Counted from the first letter of the stretch, positions 10,690-23,410 are shown. The stretch: DNA of 64,000 nucleotides from Isoetes taiwanensis (GCA_021234155.1 JAJEKV010000034.1:9437614-9501613); one strand, 5' to 3'. The notes: generated from the letters alone by a model not told the origin. Translations and numbers: made by a program.

Positions 10690-12870
10690 GGGAATATCAC
10701 CCTCAAGCAGTGGAGGCAGTACCTGCAATAGCTCTACGATCCTGAGGGTGCACAAGCAGTGATACCCCTCCCAACAGGCCCGATGCTGGAAATTACAGAG
10801 GCAGATATAGACTAGGGCTTACAGCGTCTGGCCAATGGAAAAGCGCCAGACCTTAATGGTATGCAGGCAGAGTTACTCAAGTGGGTAGGGCCATCTATAG
10901 CATCGATATTAACTGCCATGTTCAACAGGGCATTGCAGGAGGGCTTCCCTGCATAGTGGACCACTAGTAGGGTTGTCCCCATCTACAAGGCTGGTGACTG
11001 ACACTGCCTAGCCAATTATCGCACAATCATGGTCAGCTCAGTGTTCACAAAGCTACTAACGGAGATCCTCGAGCAGCAGTTGACAAACTGGGCAAAGGCA
11101 ACAGAAGTGCGAGCCCACATGCAGGTGGGATTCAGGGTGTGACACTCAACCATTGATCACATTTGCAGGCTCTGGTTGAGGACATTAAGAACCATTGGCA
11201 AGACCAGTATTGCTGCTTCATTGATTTTGCCAAGGCTTTCGACACGATGCCTCAAGAAAAGCTTTGAGTAAGATTGCGCCAACGAAACTTTCAATGGAGC
11301 ACGAGACCAGTGCAGAATGCGGAGCCGCAGAATGCATTATACAGGTTATATGAGACATGCTCAGGCCAGTTGCAACTGGCAAACCAGCCATTCGAGAGTA
11401 GTATCAGGGTATGCCAGGGATGCCATCTCTCATCCACACTGTTTAGGCTATACATCGATCAGTTGGAGAGCTGGCTTGCTGCCAATGGAGGCGACAGAGC
11501 TCAACTTTGCACCAGATCACCAGGCAGCTGATATATGATGATGTTATGGACCTCCTAGCTTACACTCAGGCAGACATCTAGCATCCCAATGTCATGGACA
11601 CATTCTGCCAGGCGACTGACATGCGCGTCAACTTGGCCAATATAAGGTGATCCTCATATCATCCACACGATAGTCAAATGCGTCCACCCTTACTTATCGG
11701 GGCCAGAATGTGGAAGTGGTACCTGCATACAAATATTTGGGAATGTTTTCGTCTACCATGTACTGGGACATTTCCATCCAACTACGAGTGGCAGTAGGCT
11801 GGAAAGCATCGCATGCCATGCAGAAAAATAGCCATACAACGAAACTGTGTGATTGGACCCACCAGTCGCACCTACTCAGGATATTAGTGGAACATGTCCA
11901 ATGTCCCTTGCCATCTGGAATGACTTGGAGTAGGTGCACAAAGCTTTCTTAGCACGGGCACTGGGAGTAAAGTCCATAGTGCCATATCAAATATTGTTAT
12001 AAGAAACAGGCTTCTTGCCTCTTTAGAGGGGGGCCTACGACTGTCACATCATCTACTTCCAGAAGGTGGTCAGTATTGACGATGCTCGCCTCCCTAACCT
12101 GGCTTACACCATGGCAATGGGGCCTCAGTGCTCGAAGGCCTGCTAACGGGAAAAAAGGGCTCAATGGTTGGCTAGATGGAATGTGCAAGAGTATAGGTGC
12201 ACCCCCAAGTGCAAATGGAGGTCGATCGCTACAGCTTGAGGTAGTATTTTGACACGGCTTCCTCGGCAAGCTCTGGGATGCCTACTCCCTTGAATAGGTC
12301 AAGATGGCATATTACCGCCAAATAAACCCCATGTTGGAGCGGGGCCTGCAACGATATCTGCGCACCCATCTGCCCATGAAAAAGCGCAAATCCATTGCCT
12401 CAATTTGCACAGGTGCACACTGCCTCCAAATTGAGACAGGGAGATGGATTGGGGAGCCGCTCCAGGAGAGACTTTGTCAACGTTGCCAAGTGGGAGCAGT
12501 AAAAGACGAATGCCTCACCCTTCAGAGCTATCCAACATATTATCAAATCCGAGCACACTATACTGAGTTGGTCAGGCTCGGACAACCGTTATATGAGATG
12601 TTGAGCACGATCGCAGTACTGATGCTGGGATCATACCTTCAAGTGGTCATGGATCAGAGGGATCAACAATGTCCTTGGGCACTCGCCTGACGTGTGTATA
12701 TTTTTCTTATGGTGTGTATTTGTATAGTTTGACAGCACTCTCCCAAAAAACCCTCTGGGGCGAGGATTTTTTAACCAAGACATTAATACGTCTGATGCGC
12801 CCTTTTGTTGGGTCCCATAGGCCGATTGGTCTCCTGGATAATAAAAATCCTTTCTATTCTATTATTTTAA
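10690..12870 (+). pseudogene. Decayed LINE (non-LTR) reverse transcriptase with 3' end
   Basis: RT pieces of a non-LTR element read in order across frames. They begin with LQRLANGKAPDLNGMQAELLKWVG near 10815, continue with FNRALQEGFPA, VVPIYKAGD and ANYRTIMVSSVF, then STIDHICRL near 11140 and a damaged palm segment. An RLYIDQLESWLA-like piece follows near 11440. The C-terminal zinc motif CQRCQVGAVKDECLTLQSYP lies near 12475-12535, in the open frame 12304-12690. Many stops and frameshifts are present. The 3' end near 12810-12870 (GGTCCCATAGGCC, then ATAAAAATCCTTTCTATTCTATT) is a recognisable family tail, also found at 16590-16665 in reverse. It is the same broad LINE type as the copies at 19-22 kb and 36.8-38.9 kb but more decayed. 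Confidence 0.85.
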
Positions 12871-12879
12871 TAAGTTTAT

Positions 12880-14048
12880 TTCTACATCTTCTTTCTATCT
12901 CCACCTTTATGAAGGCTAAAATTAGCCATGATCCATGCATTTGTCAATTTTAGAAAACTTTCTTTATACATATAAAAGAAGCCTTTGTAACAACAAGCCT
13001 TACAATTTAAATGGCTATGTTTTATATCACAAATATTCCGCGAAATGTGAGTATTGTTGATGAACAAATCCTGTTATATCTAATGCAATTTGCTTCTCAA
13101 TAGGTTTTTGAAAGCAACATCAAGGTCGTTGACATAAAGCTAAATCAAGGTGTACTGTGCATGGATCTATAAGCAACATTTGGCTTATGCACCCTATTTA
13201 GATTCATAAATGTGAACCTTAGTACCTACAAAAAAACCTCCATTCAATTATCTCTAGGTAGGTCTAGCAAATGATAATTATGCATGCTTTTCTCCAAGTT
13301 TTGGCAGATCTTGTGCAACAATTTTATATCTAAATATCATGCTCTGTAATCTTTTATGCAACACATGCTCTTTATCAAAGAGTTATCTTTTAATAAATTA
13401 CATCCCCTTTCACATTCTGTGCTTTACAAATAGTCTTAATGCAAAAGCAGCACAATTACTAGAGAATAAGGCAGGCTTTATGCAATAATAACATTTGGGC
13501 GTCTGGATACATCAAAAGTTTCTATATCGGGAACTAGAAAGAAACTTAAAAGATTCATTGTATATGGGTCGCACAGTTATGATGGCTATTCTTCAAATGT
13601 GCACACAATTGCCATAAGCTATAAATAGGCATACCAAAAAATAAATTGTAGCCTTATGTGCATATTTACGACAATAACATTTGGCCTTTCATATAGAGGA
13701 TACTTCAATATTTTGAAAGTTCTTTGGATACATTGGAATTCTCTATCTTGGAAAGCAAAATGGAACTTTACAAGTTGCAAGCTTGGTGTTTATAATTGAA
13801 AATCAAAGATTGACTAAATAAATGCATACCGTTTTGAAAGTATGAATGTATATGTATTGGCATGTTAGTTATTAGTAATAAAATGAATTTCAGCAATATC
13901 TCGATGAGTGTAATGAATAAATTGACCAAAAATGTGACGAAAAAAAGTGATGTAAATCTTGACCCAAACTACAATGAATAGATTGGTGCTAAAACGCCAG
14001 AAAAAACTGACGAATATACTGACACTTATGCGTCAGATGAACCCGCGA
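12880..14048. other. No gene recognised
   Basis: AT-rich, without coding signal that I can support. It lies between the tail of one LINE and the target-site duplication of the next. Confidence 0.4.
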
Positions 14049-14062
14049 CCTTCCTTCCTTCC

Positions 14063-16439
14063 TTTTTTTTTTTTTTTTTGATGAACGTGGACCTTTATTA
14101 CTCAAAAGAATATAAAGAGTACATGGGGGACTCAAAACCCATGGAGAAGATATCCACTAGAGCAACAATACCCACCACATACCTAACATAGAAAAGCAGA
14201 GAACACAGATCACAATGAGCACCACTGTTTGCTATGAGTAGGTGTGAATCTGAAGATATTGCTCCCAAATGACACTTTTGATGTCATCCTTTAAGGAAGA
14301 ACACTTGTACGCCTTCACAATGCGACTACGGGCATCGCTAAGCACTTGCGTGATCGAAAAAGTTTGTCCCTTGAAGATGAGGAGATTTCGTCTCTTCCGG
14401 ATGGACCGGATGATCCAAGCGGATGCTAAGTGGAAAGCCCTCTTTGCCAACTTGTCCCAAGAACTAGGATAGATCGACAATAGGGACCTGCCGACTATTC
14501 AAGTCACAATGGAAAAGACTCGAAGCCAACCGCCCATGTGGTCGAACATGGTGACACAAGAAAAAGTGCTCAATTGTCTCATCCCTCTGCGTGCAAAGAG
14601 GGCGGATCATAGAGACTTACGGGCCGAAATCGATGAACAATGGTGTTTACCCCAAGACGCACCTATGAGTGATCTGCCACCATAAAATGGGTAGCTTAGG
14701 ATGAAGCAATTTATCCCATACCCATCGCCAGATTGCTTTACGATGAGGCTCGGGGATAACTAAAGGCCACTTTGGCGATGGAGGCGACACCTCAGGATGA
14801 AGCAGGACCACATACATCGAGTGCACCAGGTGCTCCTCCTTAACACTGCCATGAACCATCAATTTTGGGGAGCCACGTCTTGTGGGTGTGGAGGAAGTGT
14901 AGCAGCTACTTTTTCCCAAATGCCCCGGTCCCAACGAAGGAGAAGGAACTTCAATTTGAACTCATTCCATGTCAACAATCTTGTCTCATTATACCATGCA
15001 GATACCGTGAGCACACCTGCTGCTCGCCACCGACGTTGCGTCAATGGATGGACAGAAGAGACCAGGAGACAATCTGCCTGACCCTCACCCAAAGGGATCC
15101 ACCAACAAGCGGGTCAGAGGATGCGTGTGGGCCATTGGATGGAACTGAAACAAAGTGCGCACAGTCTCCCAAGCAACTAGCAACCCCTTGAGGAACGGAG
15201 ATGCATTAGGATATGGAGAAAGTGGATAGAATAATGCCCATGGGAGGAGAGGCTTAATGGATGGAGAGCCAAAGGAAATGCACCTCTATAAAGACTGGTG
15301 AATGAGACGCAAACCTGGAGAATTATCAGCATTATTGAGAATCCGCCATATGAACTTAGAGATCAGCACCTTGCTCTGGAGAAGAAAGTGAATCATCCCC
15401 AGCCCCCCCACAAAGTTTAGGCATAATGCACTTCGCCCAACTAACTTTAACATCAGCTCCTTCTTCAGTGCCACCCCAGATGAAGTTCCTGACAGTACGA
15501 ACAATGAGCTGCATCTTTGTCTGCGGTGCCAGCAAGATGGATGCATGTAGACATGTGTACCACTCAGAACTGACTTTGCCACAATTACACGACCAGCCAT
15601 GGATAACTTAGCCGTGGACCACCAGAACAAGTGCCTTTCCAACCCCTTAATAATGACATCCCATGCATCTCCAGATGAGAGGTGTATACCAACTGGAATG
15701 CCTAGAAGCTTAGTTGCCTTCCCGTGAGGAAGAACCTTCCATAGAAATGCAACCACAGAAGATGGCACTTGAGAGTCTAGGGCCCACAGGGCAGTACACT
15801 TTTGCCACCCCACCAAGATACCAGAGGCCAAAGAGAAACTGTCCAACAAGGAAATGGCATTCTGCAAATTCTGCTCATCAGCCATTAAGAACAAGAAAGT
15901 GTCATCTGCATACTGATTACAGATCTCTTGTGAACCATTATTCATGGGAAGACCATGCAGGATGCCTTCCTGCACTGCAAGAGAGAATACCTGAGAAAGA
16001 ATCTCCGCCACAATTGTAAAAAGCAGCGGTGCCAAAGGACAGCCCTGGCGAATGCCACGTCCCACCTAAAAAAATGTTGATGGTTCTCCTTGAAAAAGAA
16101 CCGAAGAACGAGCAGAAGAATGAAGTTTCATAACATCAGTTGTGAACTAGGCACCAAAACCAAGACGTAAAAGGCACTGCTCCAGGAAACTCCAGTCAAC
16201 ACTGTCATATGCTTTTGCAAAATCCAGCTTCAAGTATACAATGGGGTAACCATGCATTCTAGCCCAATAGAGACCCTCATATGCTGCTGCCACATTATTC
16301 AAGATACACCGGTGAGGCAAGAAACCTGACTGCGTGGAAGAGATGGACTCGATAAGCACGCCACAAAGCTTCTGAGCAAAAGCTTTAGCAAAGATCTTGT
16401 ACACTGAGGACAACAAAGTAATGGGGCGCCAATCTGACT
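14063..16439 (-). mobile_element. 5'-truncated plant L1-type LINE with poly-A and TSD
   Basis: On the minus strand the element begins abruptly inside the RT domain at about 16439 (DWRPITLLSSVYK) and ends in a poly-A, seen as T's at 14063-14079. It is flanked by CCTTCCTTCCTTCC at 14049-14062 and a longer run of the same tetramer at 16440-16461, read here as a target-site duplication. RT parts include LKLDFAKAYDSVDW near 16220, IRQGCPLAPLLF near 16050 and NQYADDTFLF near 15910-15940. A zf-RVT-like region (KLPILWWQITHRCVLG) lies near 14650-14700, and a terminal RKRRNLLIFKG piece near 14400. Endonuclease and ORF1 are absent. Several frame breaks show it is dead. Confidence 0.85.
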
Positions 16440-16488
16440 CCTTCCTTCCTTCCTTCCTTCCTCTTAATGTTAAAGAGTGAGATACCAT
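15286..16488 (-). pseudogene. L1 reverse-transcriptase domain, broken
   Basis: Two open segments carry the RT core. The 16488-16147 segment holds the fingers and the first palm aspartate motif (KLDFAKAYDSVDW); its first dozen codons are microsatellite flank, not element. The 16065-15286 segment holds GCPLAPLLF and the YADD box (Q-YADDTFLFL), where the two catalytic aspartates are intact, then the thumb. A frame change at about 16070-16140 separates them. The sequence type (DWRPITLL, SGFLPHR-IL) is the usual plant L1, clearly different from the GQAGFR-type LINEs elsewhere in the window. Confidence 0.8.
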
Positions 16489-16589
16489 TTGACAAATAAA
16501 TTGTTAAGCTAGAAGAGTGCATAAATCTCCGTTTTGTGAAGCCAGCTACCATTATTCTGATGCTACTAACCATTCTCTTGTAGTGTAGA

Positions 16590-16665
16590 TCTTATAAAAA
16601 AAAATTGAATTGAATTGAATTTTATCGTCCATGGAAATCAAAAGGCCTATGGGACCTAAAAAAAA
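16590..16665 (-). mobile_element. Isolated LINE 3' tail with AATTC pentamer repeats
   Basis: Read on the minus strand this is GGTCCCATAGGCC, a short spacer, CCATGGACGATAAAA, then AATTCAATTCAATTC and a poly-T. The first part matches the 3' end of the LINE at 12810-12870. The repeated pentamer tail replaces a plain poly-A. No RT coding accompanies it, so this is a very strongly 5'-truncated copy. Confidence 0.6.
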
Positions 16666-16790
16666 AAAATACAGTGGACCTACATTACTGTCCTCAACCT
16701 CCGCCCCGAAGGAGCTAACTATTAGTCAAATAAGAAGGTCTAAAGATGAAGGATGCAGCAAGTATTCACTAGTAGAAGACGTTATTTGCA

Positions 16791-16823
<33 letters not shown>

Positions 16824-16870
16824 GGGAGGGAGGAATGTTTTAATAAGACAAAAGCTAAATTGGTAAGGAA

Positions 16871-16907
16871 TGCAATAGTTCTATTCAGCATGAATAGAAC
16901 TATTGCA
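16871..16907. repeat. Perfect 17-bp inverted repeat
   Basis: TGCAATAGTTCTATTCA, three bases, then its exact reverse complement. It lies about 50 bp before the long CT tract. It would form a stable hairpin in DNA or RNA. I have no family for it. Confidence 0.9.
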
Positions 16908-16954
16908 TCTTCTTTGGCTCATGCCTCATTTGGCTCATTTCTCTTCAATATATA

Positions 16955-17115
<161 letters not shown>

Positions 17116-17439
17116 GTTCTCATCCGGCGTTCTCTACATTTGGATCTTTGATTCTTGGTATCACTTCCCTCCCCTCTCGCCCTTTTCTATCTCGGGGTTG
17201 TTGAGTGGTTGTTTGTGTTTTGGGCGGTGTTGCTTAGGGAGGATCTATGTGCATGTAGTTGCTCAACCTCTTTGTTCTGACAGTTGTTGTCATGATATGT
17301 TTGGGCCGTGGAATGTGGACTTGGTTCGTCATCTCTCATTTTTTTTCTCGACGTAGCATTGTGACTTCCGAGTAGCATCTTTGGGTTATCCCTCTTTCTA
17401 TGGGATTTTCCGATCGAATTTTTTCCATTGGTGGGTGCT

Positions 17440-17443
<4 letters not shown>

Positions 17444-17517
<74 letters not shown>

Positions 17518-17552
17518 TTGGGCGCTAGTTTTGGGCGCTAGTTTTGGGCGCT
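17444..17552 (+). repeat. (CT)n microsatellite plus three 13-bp repeats
   Basis: A 71-bp CT run (17444-17514), immediately followed by three copies of GTTTTGGGCGCTA. It precedes the LINE ORF1 region by about 350 bp. Confidence 0.95.
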
Positions 17553-17889
17553 AAGGGTAAGCGATCGTGGTTTTAGCTTGGCTCTGGATTGAGGAGGAAG
17601 AATCTCGTTGTTTGTGTGTTGGTGACCTCCATTGGATTACGTGGAGCTGCTACTTGACACTGGGTCCTTCCGGTGATTTAAAAAAGTGATTTCTTTTCGC
17701 GGTTTATCCGACTCGATAGAATCGCCCGGTCGAAGAAGTTTCGGCGATCTTCCCACGATTTTTTAAGGGTTTTCAGTCTTTGGGGCAGAGGCCAGGAAAC
17801 AACAAATGACTTTAATTGTGCGGGGAGAATTCGATGCGGGGAGATAGCGGAAGCAGGAGTTGGGCAGGGGGGTGTAACAGGGGTATCCA

Positions 17890-19066
17890 AACGGTGAAGA
17901 TTGATGGCACATAAAACCAGGTCTAAGAAAAAGGATGGGGATGGGTCCGGTTGCGTTTGTGGCTCTGCTGAAAATGCAGGCGAGAAAAAAGAATGGGGAT
18001 GGGTGGGATATCTTTGGTGGGTCTGCTGTAAAAAGAATGGAGATGGCGGATCTGCTTGTGGGTCCTGCTGTAGCAAAGATGCCCATACTATCTAACAAAC
18101 AAGTCTTGTCCGGGCAGAACAACCGATGGGTCGGATTCCGGAGGCAAGCTCGGATTCGACATGATCAATTCGATGGAATAAAGGCGGGCCAATCAATTCG
18201 AATTTGGTGTAGCAGATTCATCCCAAAACAAGGTGCTTGTGCAAGTGAAGAAGTCGATATAAAACATGATCTTGTGGATGGGCTAACTACTATTGCATCG
18301 GTGGGATCGGATTTGGGTGCGTGGGTGCAACAGGGGAGCTTAGCGGTCGCCACAGGAGTCACAAAGGAGGATTTGCAGGTGGCGGTTGGGCATATGCGAC
18401 AAGCAATGGATCAAGCAATGTCGTCAATGAAATCGGCCATGGAATCTTCAGTCCAAGGTATGGTAAATGATCTGAAATCTTTCCTTCTTGCTCAAGTTCG
18501 GCGCATGAAATTGATGATTGCAAGAATAAAATGATGCAAGAAGTAGCGGAATTTAAAAGGGAAATGAGAGAGGAATTTGAAATGTTCAAGCAGGGATTTA
18601 CCTCTGTGGTAGAGCAGACTAGTGACATTGATGTTGAAGATCATAGTAATGACATGATACAGGTGAAAAATCAGCTTGCAACATATATTGAAGAGCAAGA
18701 AAGGAAGGAAAAAGCCCTGAACCTTAGAGTCATAGGGCTGTCGGAAGAGGCTGAAGAGAAAACCACGGAAGCAATGAGGTCTTTTTTGCAGACAAGAGCT
18801 CCAAATAGTTGATGTTGGTATTACGGAAGCATTCCGGGTTGGGAAAACTAATAACAAGGATAGACACATCATAGTAAGGTTTCGAACCAGGGAAGATAAG
18901 ATAAATGTGTTAAAGAAGAAGTTCTTGTTGAAGGGGAAAAAGATATGGATAAATGACGATCTTACTAAGCTCCAGCTACAAGAGTATAAAGAGCGGGTGC
19001 GGTATTTAGGGGAAGCCAAGCAAGATGGCAAAAAGGTTTTTTTGGCGTCCGGGGAAGGTGGTAATT
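17890..19066 (+). pseudogene. LINE ORF1 (nucleic-acid-binding chaperone type), frameshifted
   Basis: Three overlapping open pieces in different frames: 17935-18534, 18531-18812 and about 18785-19066. The middle part is a coiled coil (MMQEVAEFKREMREEFEMF) ending in KALNLRVIGLSEE, the usual start of the LINE ORF1 RRM-like domain. The last piece continues it with EAFRVGKTNNKDRHIIVRF and KGKKIWINDDLT, typical of the same family. ORF1 proteins bind the element RNA as trimers. Two single-step frame changes break it. Confidence 0.75.
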
Positions 19067-19104
19067 GAACAGGATCTTTTGATAGGAATTGACACCACCG
19101 GATT

Positions 19105-20037
19105 ATGTCTTTGGAATATAAGCGTTTTAAACGCATAACTAAAATAAATATGATGGGAGATATTTTGGAACAAGCAGATTTAATTTTCTTTCTAGAAACA
19201 TGTGAAAGTGAAGAACGCGGTGCTTTGGATATTGCAGGTTTTGATTTGGTACATTCTGTGTGGAATTATAAACATTGGAGACTGAAGGGTCATGGGGGCA
19301 TTGCATGTTATGTGAGGCAGGAATTGAAGCATTTGGTTAAGCTAGTGCAGGGACATGGGTCTAAGCAACATATATGGGTTGAGATATCTGGGTATACAGG
19401 AAAGGTCTTTATAGCAGGATGCTATTTCCCACCACGTGAATCCCCGGTTTATAATGGAGGAGTGCTTGATAGGGATGATCCCTTTTTTGACTTGGAGCAG
19501 GATGTTATTAAATTGTTGTCTCAGGGGGAAACACTCCTTATGGGAGATTTTAATGGGCGTATTGGGAATAGGCAGGCAGCAATTGCAAGTACAGAAGGGG
19601 CACCTATATGGATGGAAATGATTGATGCAAATGAGCTAATGCAAAGTGGTTGGAATAGAGTTTCTGCGGATGGAATAAGGTGGCCTACTCCTCAAGGTAA
19701 TCATCTTCTTAGTATGTGTACAGGATTAGACATGGTAATATATAATGGTGTGCATAGGTACCCAAATACAGGGAAGTTCACATGTAGAGGGGCCAGTGTT
19801 GTTGATCTAGTAATAGCAAGACCGCAGTTTATGGAGCAGATTGTAAATTTTATGATTGGGGATGAGAGACCTGAGTCTGACCATGTGCCCATTGTCATCT
19901 CTTTACGAGTTGGCAAATATGAGATTTTTAAGAAAGCTGCTAATGATGGCCCAAAAAAACTTGTCATGCGTTTTCATAAGGCTGATAGATATAAATCCAT
20001 ATGTGAGGTAAAGGCAAGCATAGTTTGGCCACGATAA
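19105..20037 (+). CDS. LINE ORF2 endonuclease domain (EEP/APE family)
   Basis: An open segment of 310 residues with the exonuclease-endonuclease-phosphatase landmarks in order: LIFFLETCES (catalytic Glu), GHGGIACYVR, then LLMGDFNGRIGNR with the Asp/Asn pair, then SVVDLVIARP and ESDHVPIVI with the terminal His. The upstream frame holds the expected NIS start of the domain (about 19115), so there is a frameshift just before this ATG and the first residues are not native. A further frame break at 20037 separates it from the RT. In life this domain nicks target DNA for target-primed reverse transcription. Confidence 0.85.
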   Translation: MSLEYKRFKRITKINMMGDILEQADLIFFLETCESEERGALDIAGFDLVHSVWNYKHWRLKGHGGIACYVRQELKHLVKLVQGHGSKQHIWVEISGYTGKVFIAGCYFPPRESPVYNGGVLDRDDPFFDLEQDVIKLLSQGETLLMGDFNGRIGNRQAAIASTEGAPIWMEMIDANELMQSGWNRVSADGIRWPTPQGNHLLSMCTGLDMVIYNGVHRYPNTGKFTCRGASVVDLVIARPQFMEQIVNFMIGDERPESDHVPIVISLRVGKYEIFKKAANDGPKKLVMRFHKADRYKSICEVKASIVWPR

Positions 20038-20076
20038 GGCGGAGGATATTAGTGCATTGCTTAGTACTCACGATGC

Positions 20077-22194
20077 ATGGAGGTCGCTAATAAATGCTAT
20101 GTATCTCATAGAAAGTTGAAAGGCCTGCCATGTAACAGTTGGTTTGATGAGGAATGTAAGTGGAAAAGACAGGAGTTTAAAACAGCAAAGGGGGATGAAA
20201 AAAGGTTGGCTAAGAAAGAGTATATGAAAATGGTGAAATCAAAAAAGAAGAAATTTTTATATGAAAGGCACTTGCAAATGATGGGTGAATTGCTTAAGGA
20301 ACCCAAGAGATTTTGGAATCGAATCAAACCAAAATTAAAACATTGTGCTGTGTTAGGGAAAGAAGAATTACTAGATTATATATCTAGATTGTATCACATC
20401 CCAGGTATAGAGGACAATGTGTCAGTGCAGTATCTCATTGATGGGGGGTGGGAGTTCACGTTGGAGGATGTACAAGAAGGATTGCAGGCATTAGCAAATG
20501 GGAAAGCTGCAGACACATTAGGGTTAGTAGCAGAGATGTTTAAATGGGCAGGCACAAAAACTCATGAGATTCTTTGGAAATTAATGAATGCAGTCTTGAG
20601 AGAGGGCTTTCCGCACAGTTGGCAAGTGAACAGAGTTATTCCTTTGCATAAATTGGGGGATGAAAAAGATCCAAACAATTACAGAATGATAATGATTAGC
20701 AATCTATATGCCAAGTTATATGCCACCATGGTAAATAGAAAGATGAGTGGATGGGCTGAAGAGAACAATGTTAGAGCAATGGGGCAAGCAGGTTTCAGGC
20801 CTAAAAGATCAACGACAGATCATTTAATCACTTTGCGCGCCTTGATAGACTCAGTCATAGGAACTAGAAAACCATTGTATGCACTTTTTGTAGATTTTAC
20901 AAAAGCATTTGATACTGTACACAGGGGGAATCTTTGGGAGCGGATGGAGATGCTTGGGATACCTGAAGAGCTGAGGAATGCTGTCAAGATGTTGTATGAA
21001 AAGGTATTGGTACAACTTTCATTTCCTTTTTCTGGTGAAGGTTCAGATGAAGTAAGCAGTAATATGGGGGTTAAACAAGGCTGCCCTATGTCCCCTACTT
21101 TGTTTGGATTATTTATAGACCAGCTTGAAGATTGGGTGGAACAGCTTGGAGGAGACGGTATGGTTTTGGGATGCTATACGTTGCGCATGTTGTTGTATGC
21201 AGATGATATAGTTATTCTATCCAGGTCGGTGGCAGGCATGCAGAAGCATTTAGATGCCTTGTCTCTTTTTTGTGACAATAAAGGCATGAAGGTGAATTTG
21301 ACTAAAACTAAATTGATTGTCTTTGGGGCACTTAAGGTTGGGCATCTTAAATTTTTATACAAAGGAGAACAGGTGGATATTGTGGATTCATATAAATATT
21401 TGGGAATTCAAGTGGATAAAACTCCAAGTTGGAATCAGGCTGTAGACCAAAGGGTAAGTGGTGGGCTGAAAGCTCTATACAGTATGCAACGCAGAAGTGC
21501 AAACGCTGATATTTGGAATTTTGAGTTAAAGAAAATGTTATATAAAGTGCTTGTACAAACTGTTGTGCTATATGGTTGTGAGATGTGGGCACCTGGGTTA
21601 GCAGAGGAAACCTGGAAAAAAGTTGAGAAGGTTCAGAAGAAATTTTTCAGAACAGAGTTAGGGGTTAAGGCACAAACTCCATATGATATGATGCTAGTAG
21701 AATGTGGTATGATGCCACTAGAGGTTGAGGCACTGTGCAGAACACTTGAATATATTTGCAAAGTGCAAATGGATATGCATGAAGAAAGCTTGCCTAGAAT
21801 TGCCATGGATGCAACGAGGTTCAAAGGATGGTACTCGGATGTTCAGGATTGGATGAAAAAATGGGGACTGGAATGTAATGATTTACATAACCAGCGGGGT
21901 GATATTAGGGCTTGGGTACAGGAGCATGTGATTATGAGATCGTGGTGTGTCCCAGAAGTGAAGAAAACATATTATAAACAGTTCATTAATCCTTCTCTTC
22001 GACAGCCAGGATATTTGAGTGAAGGGGTATCAGTGAAGTGTAGGCATGCAATTAGTAGACTAAGGCTCAGCTCACACAGATTGGGAGTAGAAGTGGGCAG
22101 GTGGAGCAACATACCTCATGAGCTTAGGATATGTAGGCTGTGTGTTATGGGAGAAATTGAAGATGAAGCACATGTTCTCTTGCGCTGCCCTTAA
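20077..22194 (+). CDS. LINE ORF2 reverse transcriptase with C-terminal zinc motif
   Basis: 705 uninterrupted residues. RT motifs are LANGKAADTLGLVAEMFKW (about residue 140), VIPLHKLGDEKDPNNYR, GQAGFRPKRSTTDHL, LYALFVDFTKAFDTVHR with the first catalytic Asp, GVKQGCPMSPTLFGLF, MLLYADDIVIL with the Asp pair, and YKYLGIQV. The C-terminus holds ICRLCVMGEIEDEAHVLLRCP, the CCHC-like motif common to such LINEs. All catalytic residues are present, so the domain may be intact although the whole ORF2 is frameshifted upstream. This GQAGFR type is shared with the copy inside ZMYND10 intron 10. Confidence 0.92.
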   Translation: MEVANKCYVSHRKLKGLPCNSWFDEECKWKRQEFKTAKGDEKRLAKKEYMKMVKSKKKKFLYERHLQMMGELLKEPKRFWNRIKPKLKHCAVLGKEELLDYISRLYHIPGIEDNVSVQYLIDGGWEFTLEDVQEGLQALANGKAADTLGLVAEMFKWAGTKTHEILWKLMNAVLREGFPHSWQVNRVIPLHKLGDEKDPNNYRMIMISNLYAKLYATMVNRKMSGWAEENNVRAMGQAGFRPKRSTTDHLITLRALIDSVIGTRKPLYALFVDFTKAFDTVHRGNLWERMEMLGIPEELRNAVKMLYEKVLVQLSFPFSGEGSDEVSSNMGVKQGCPMSPTLFGLFIDQLEDWVEQLGGDGMVLGCYTLRMLLYADDIVILSRSVAGMQKHLDALSLFCDNKGMKVNLTKTKLIVFGALKVGHLKFLYKGEQVDIVDSYKYLGIQVDKTPSWNQAVDQRVSGGLKALYSMQRRSANADIWNFELKKMLYKVLVQTVVLYGCEMWAPGLAEETWKKVEKVQKKFFRTELGVKAQTPYDMMLVECGMMPLEVEALCRTLEYICKVQMDMHEESLPRIAMDATRFKGWYSDVQDWMKKWGLECNDLHNQRGDIRAWVQEHVIMRSWCVPEVKKTYYKQFINPSLRQPGYLSEGVSVKCRHAISRLRLSSHRLGVEVGRWSNIPHELRICRLCVMGEIEDEAHVLLRCP

Positions 22195-22485
22195 GTATCT
22201 GAGATCTTCGTCGTAGATACCAAATTAATTGTAATGATTTGGTTGCATTTTTTGGTCTCTCGGGAAACATCACAGGTCATTTTATAATTGAATTGATGGA
22301 ACACAGGAATAATGTGCTAAAGGGTATGGATGGAGATGGAAATGGAGGAGATGAGGGGAGAGCTCGACGCGTTTCTTTTTCAAGATGCATTAGAGGATAT
22401 TTTTATAATGTTGAATGTACGATTTTGAACGTCTCATAGACACCGTGGTTCATGGACGTATTATCTATATATTTCATTTCATTTC

Positions 22486-23410
<925 letters not shown>

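Larger units (their letters stand above)
17444..22440 (+). mobile_element. Near-full-length LINE, ORF1 + endonuclease-RT
   Basis: The parts of a non-LTR retrotransposon appear in order: a CT-rich leader, ORF1 (17890-19066), AP-type endonuclease (19105-20037), reverse transcriptase and a C-terminal Cys/His motif (20077-22194), then a short 3' region. The 5' limit is uncertain and could lie before the longer CT tract at 16958. No clean target-site duplication or poly-A was found; the 3' side runs into a second LINE that also begins with a CT tract (22490). Few lesions separate the frames: two or three in ORF1, one at the start of the endonuclease and one between endonuclease and RT. Confidence 0.85.
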
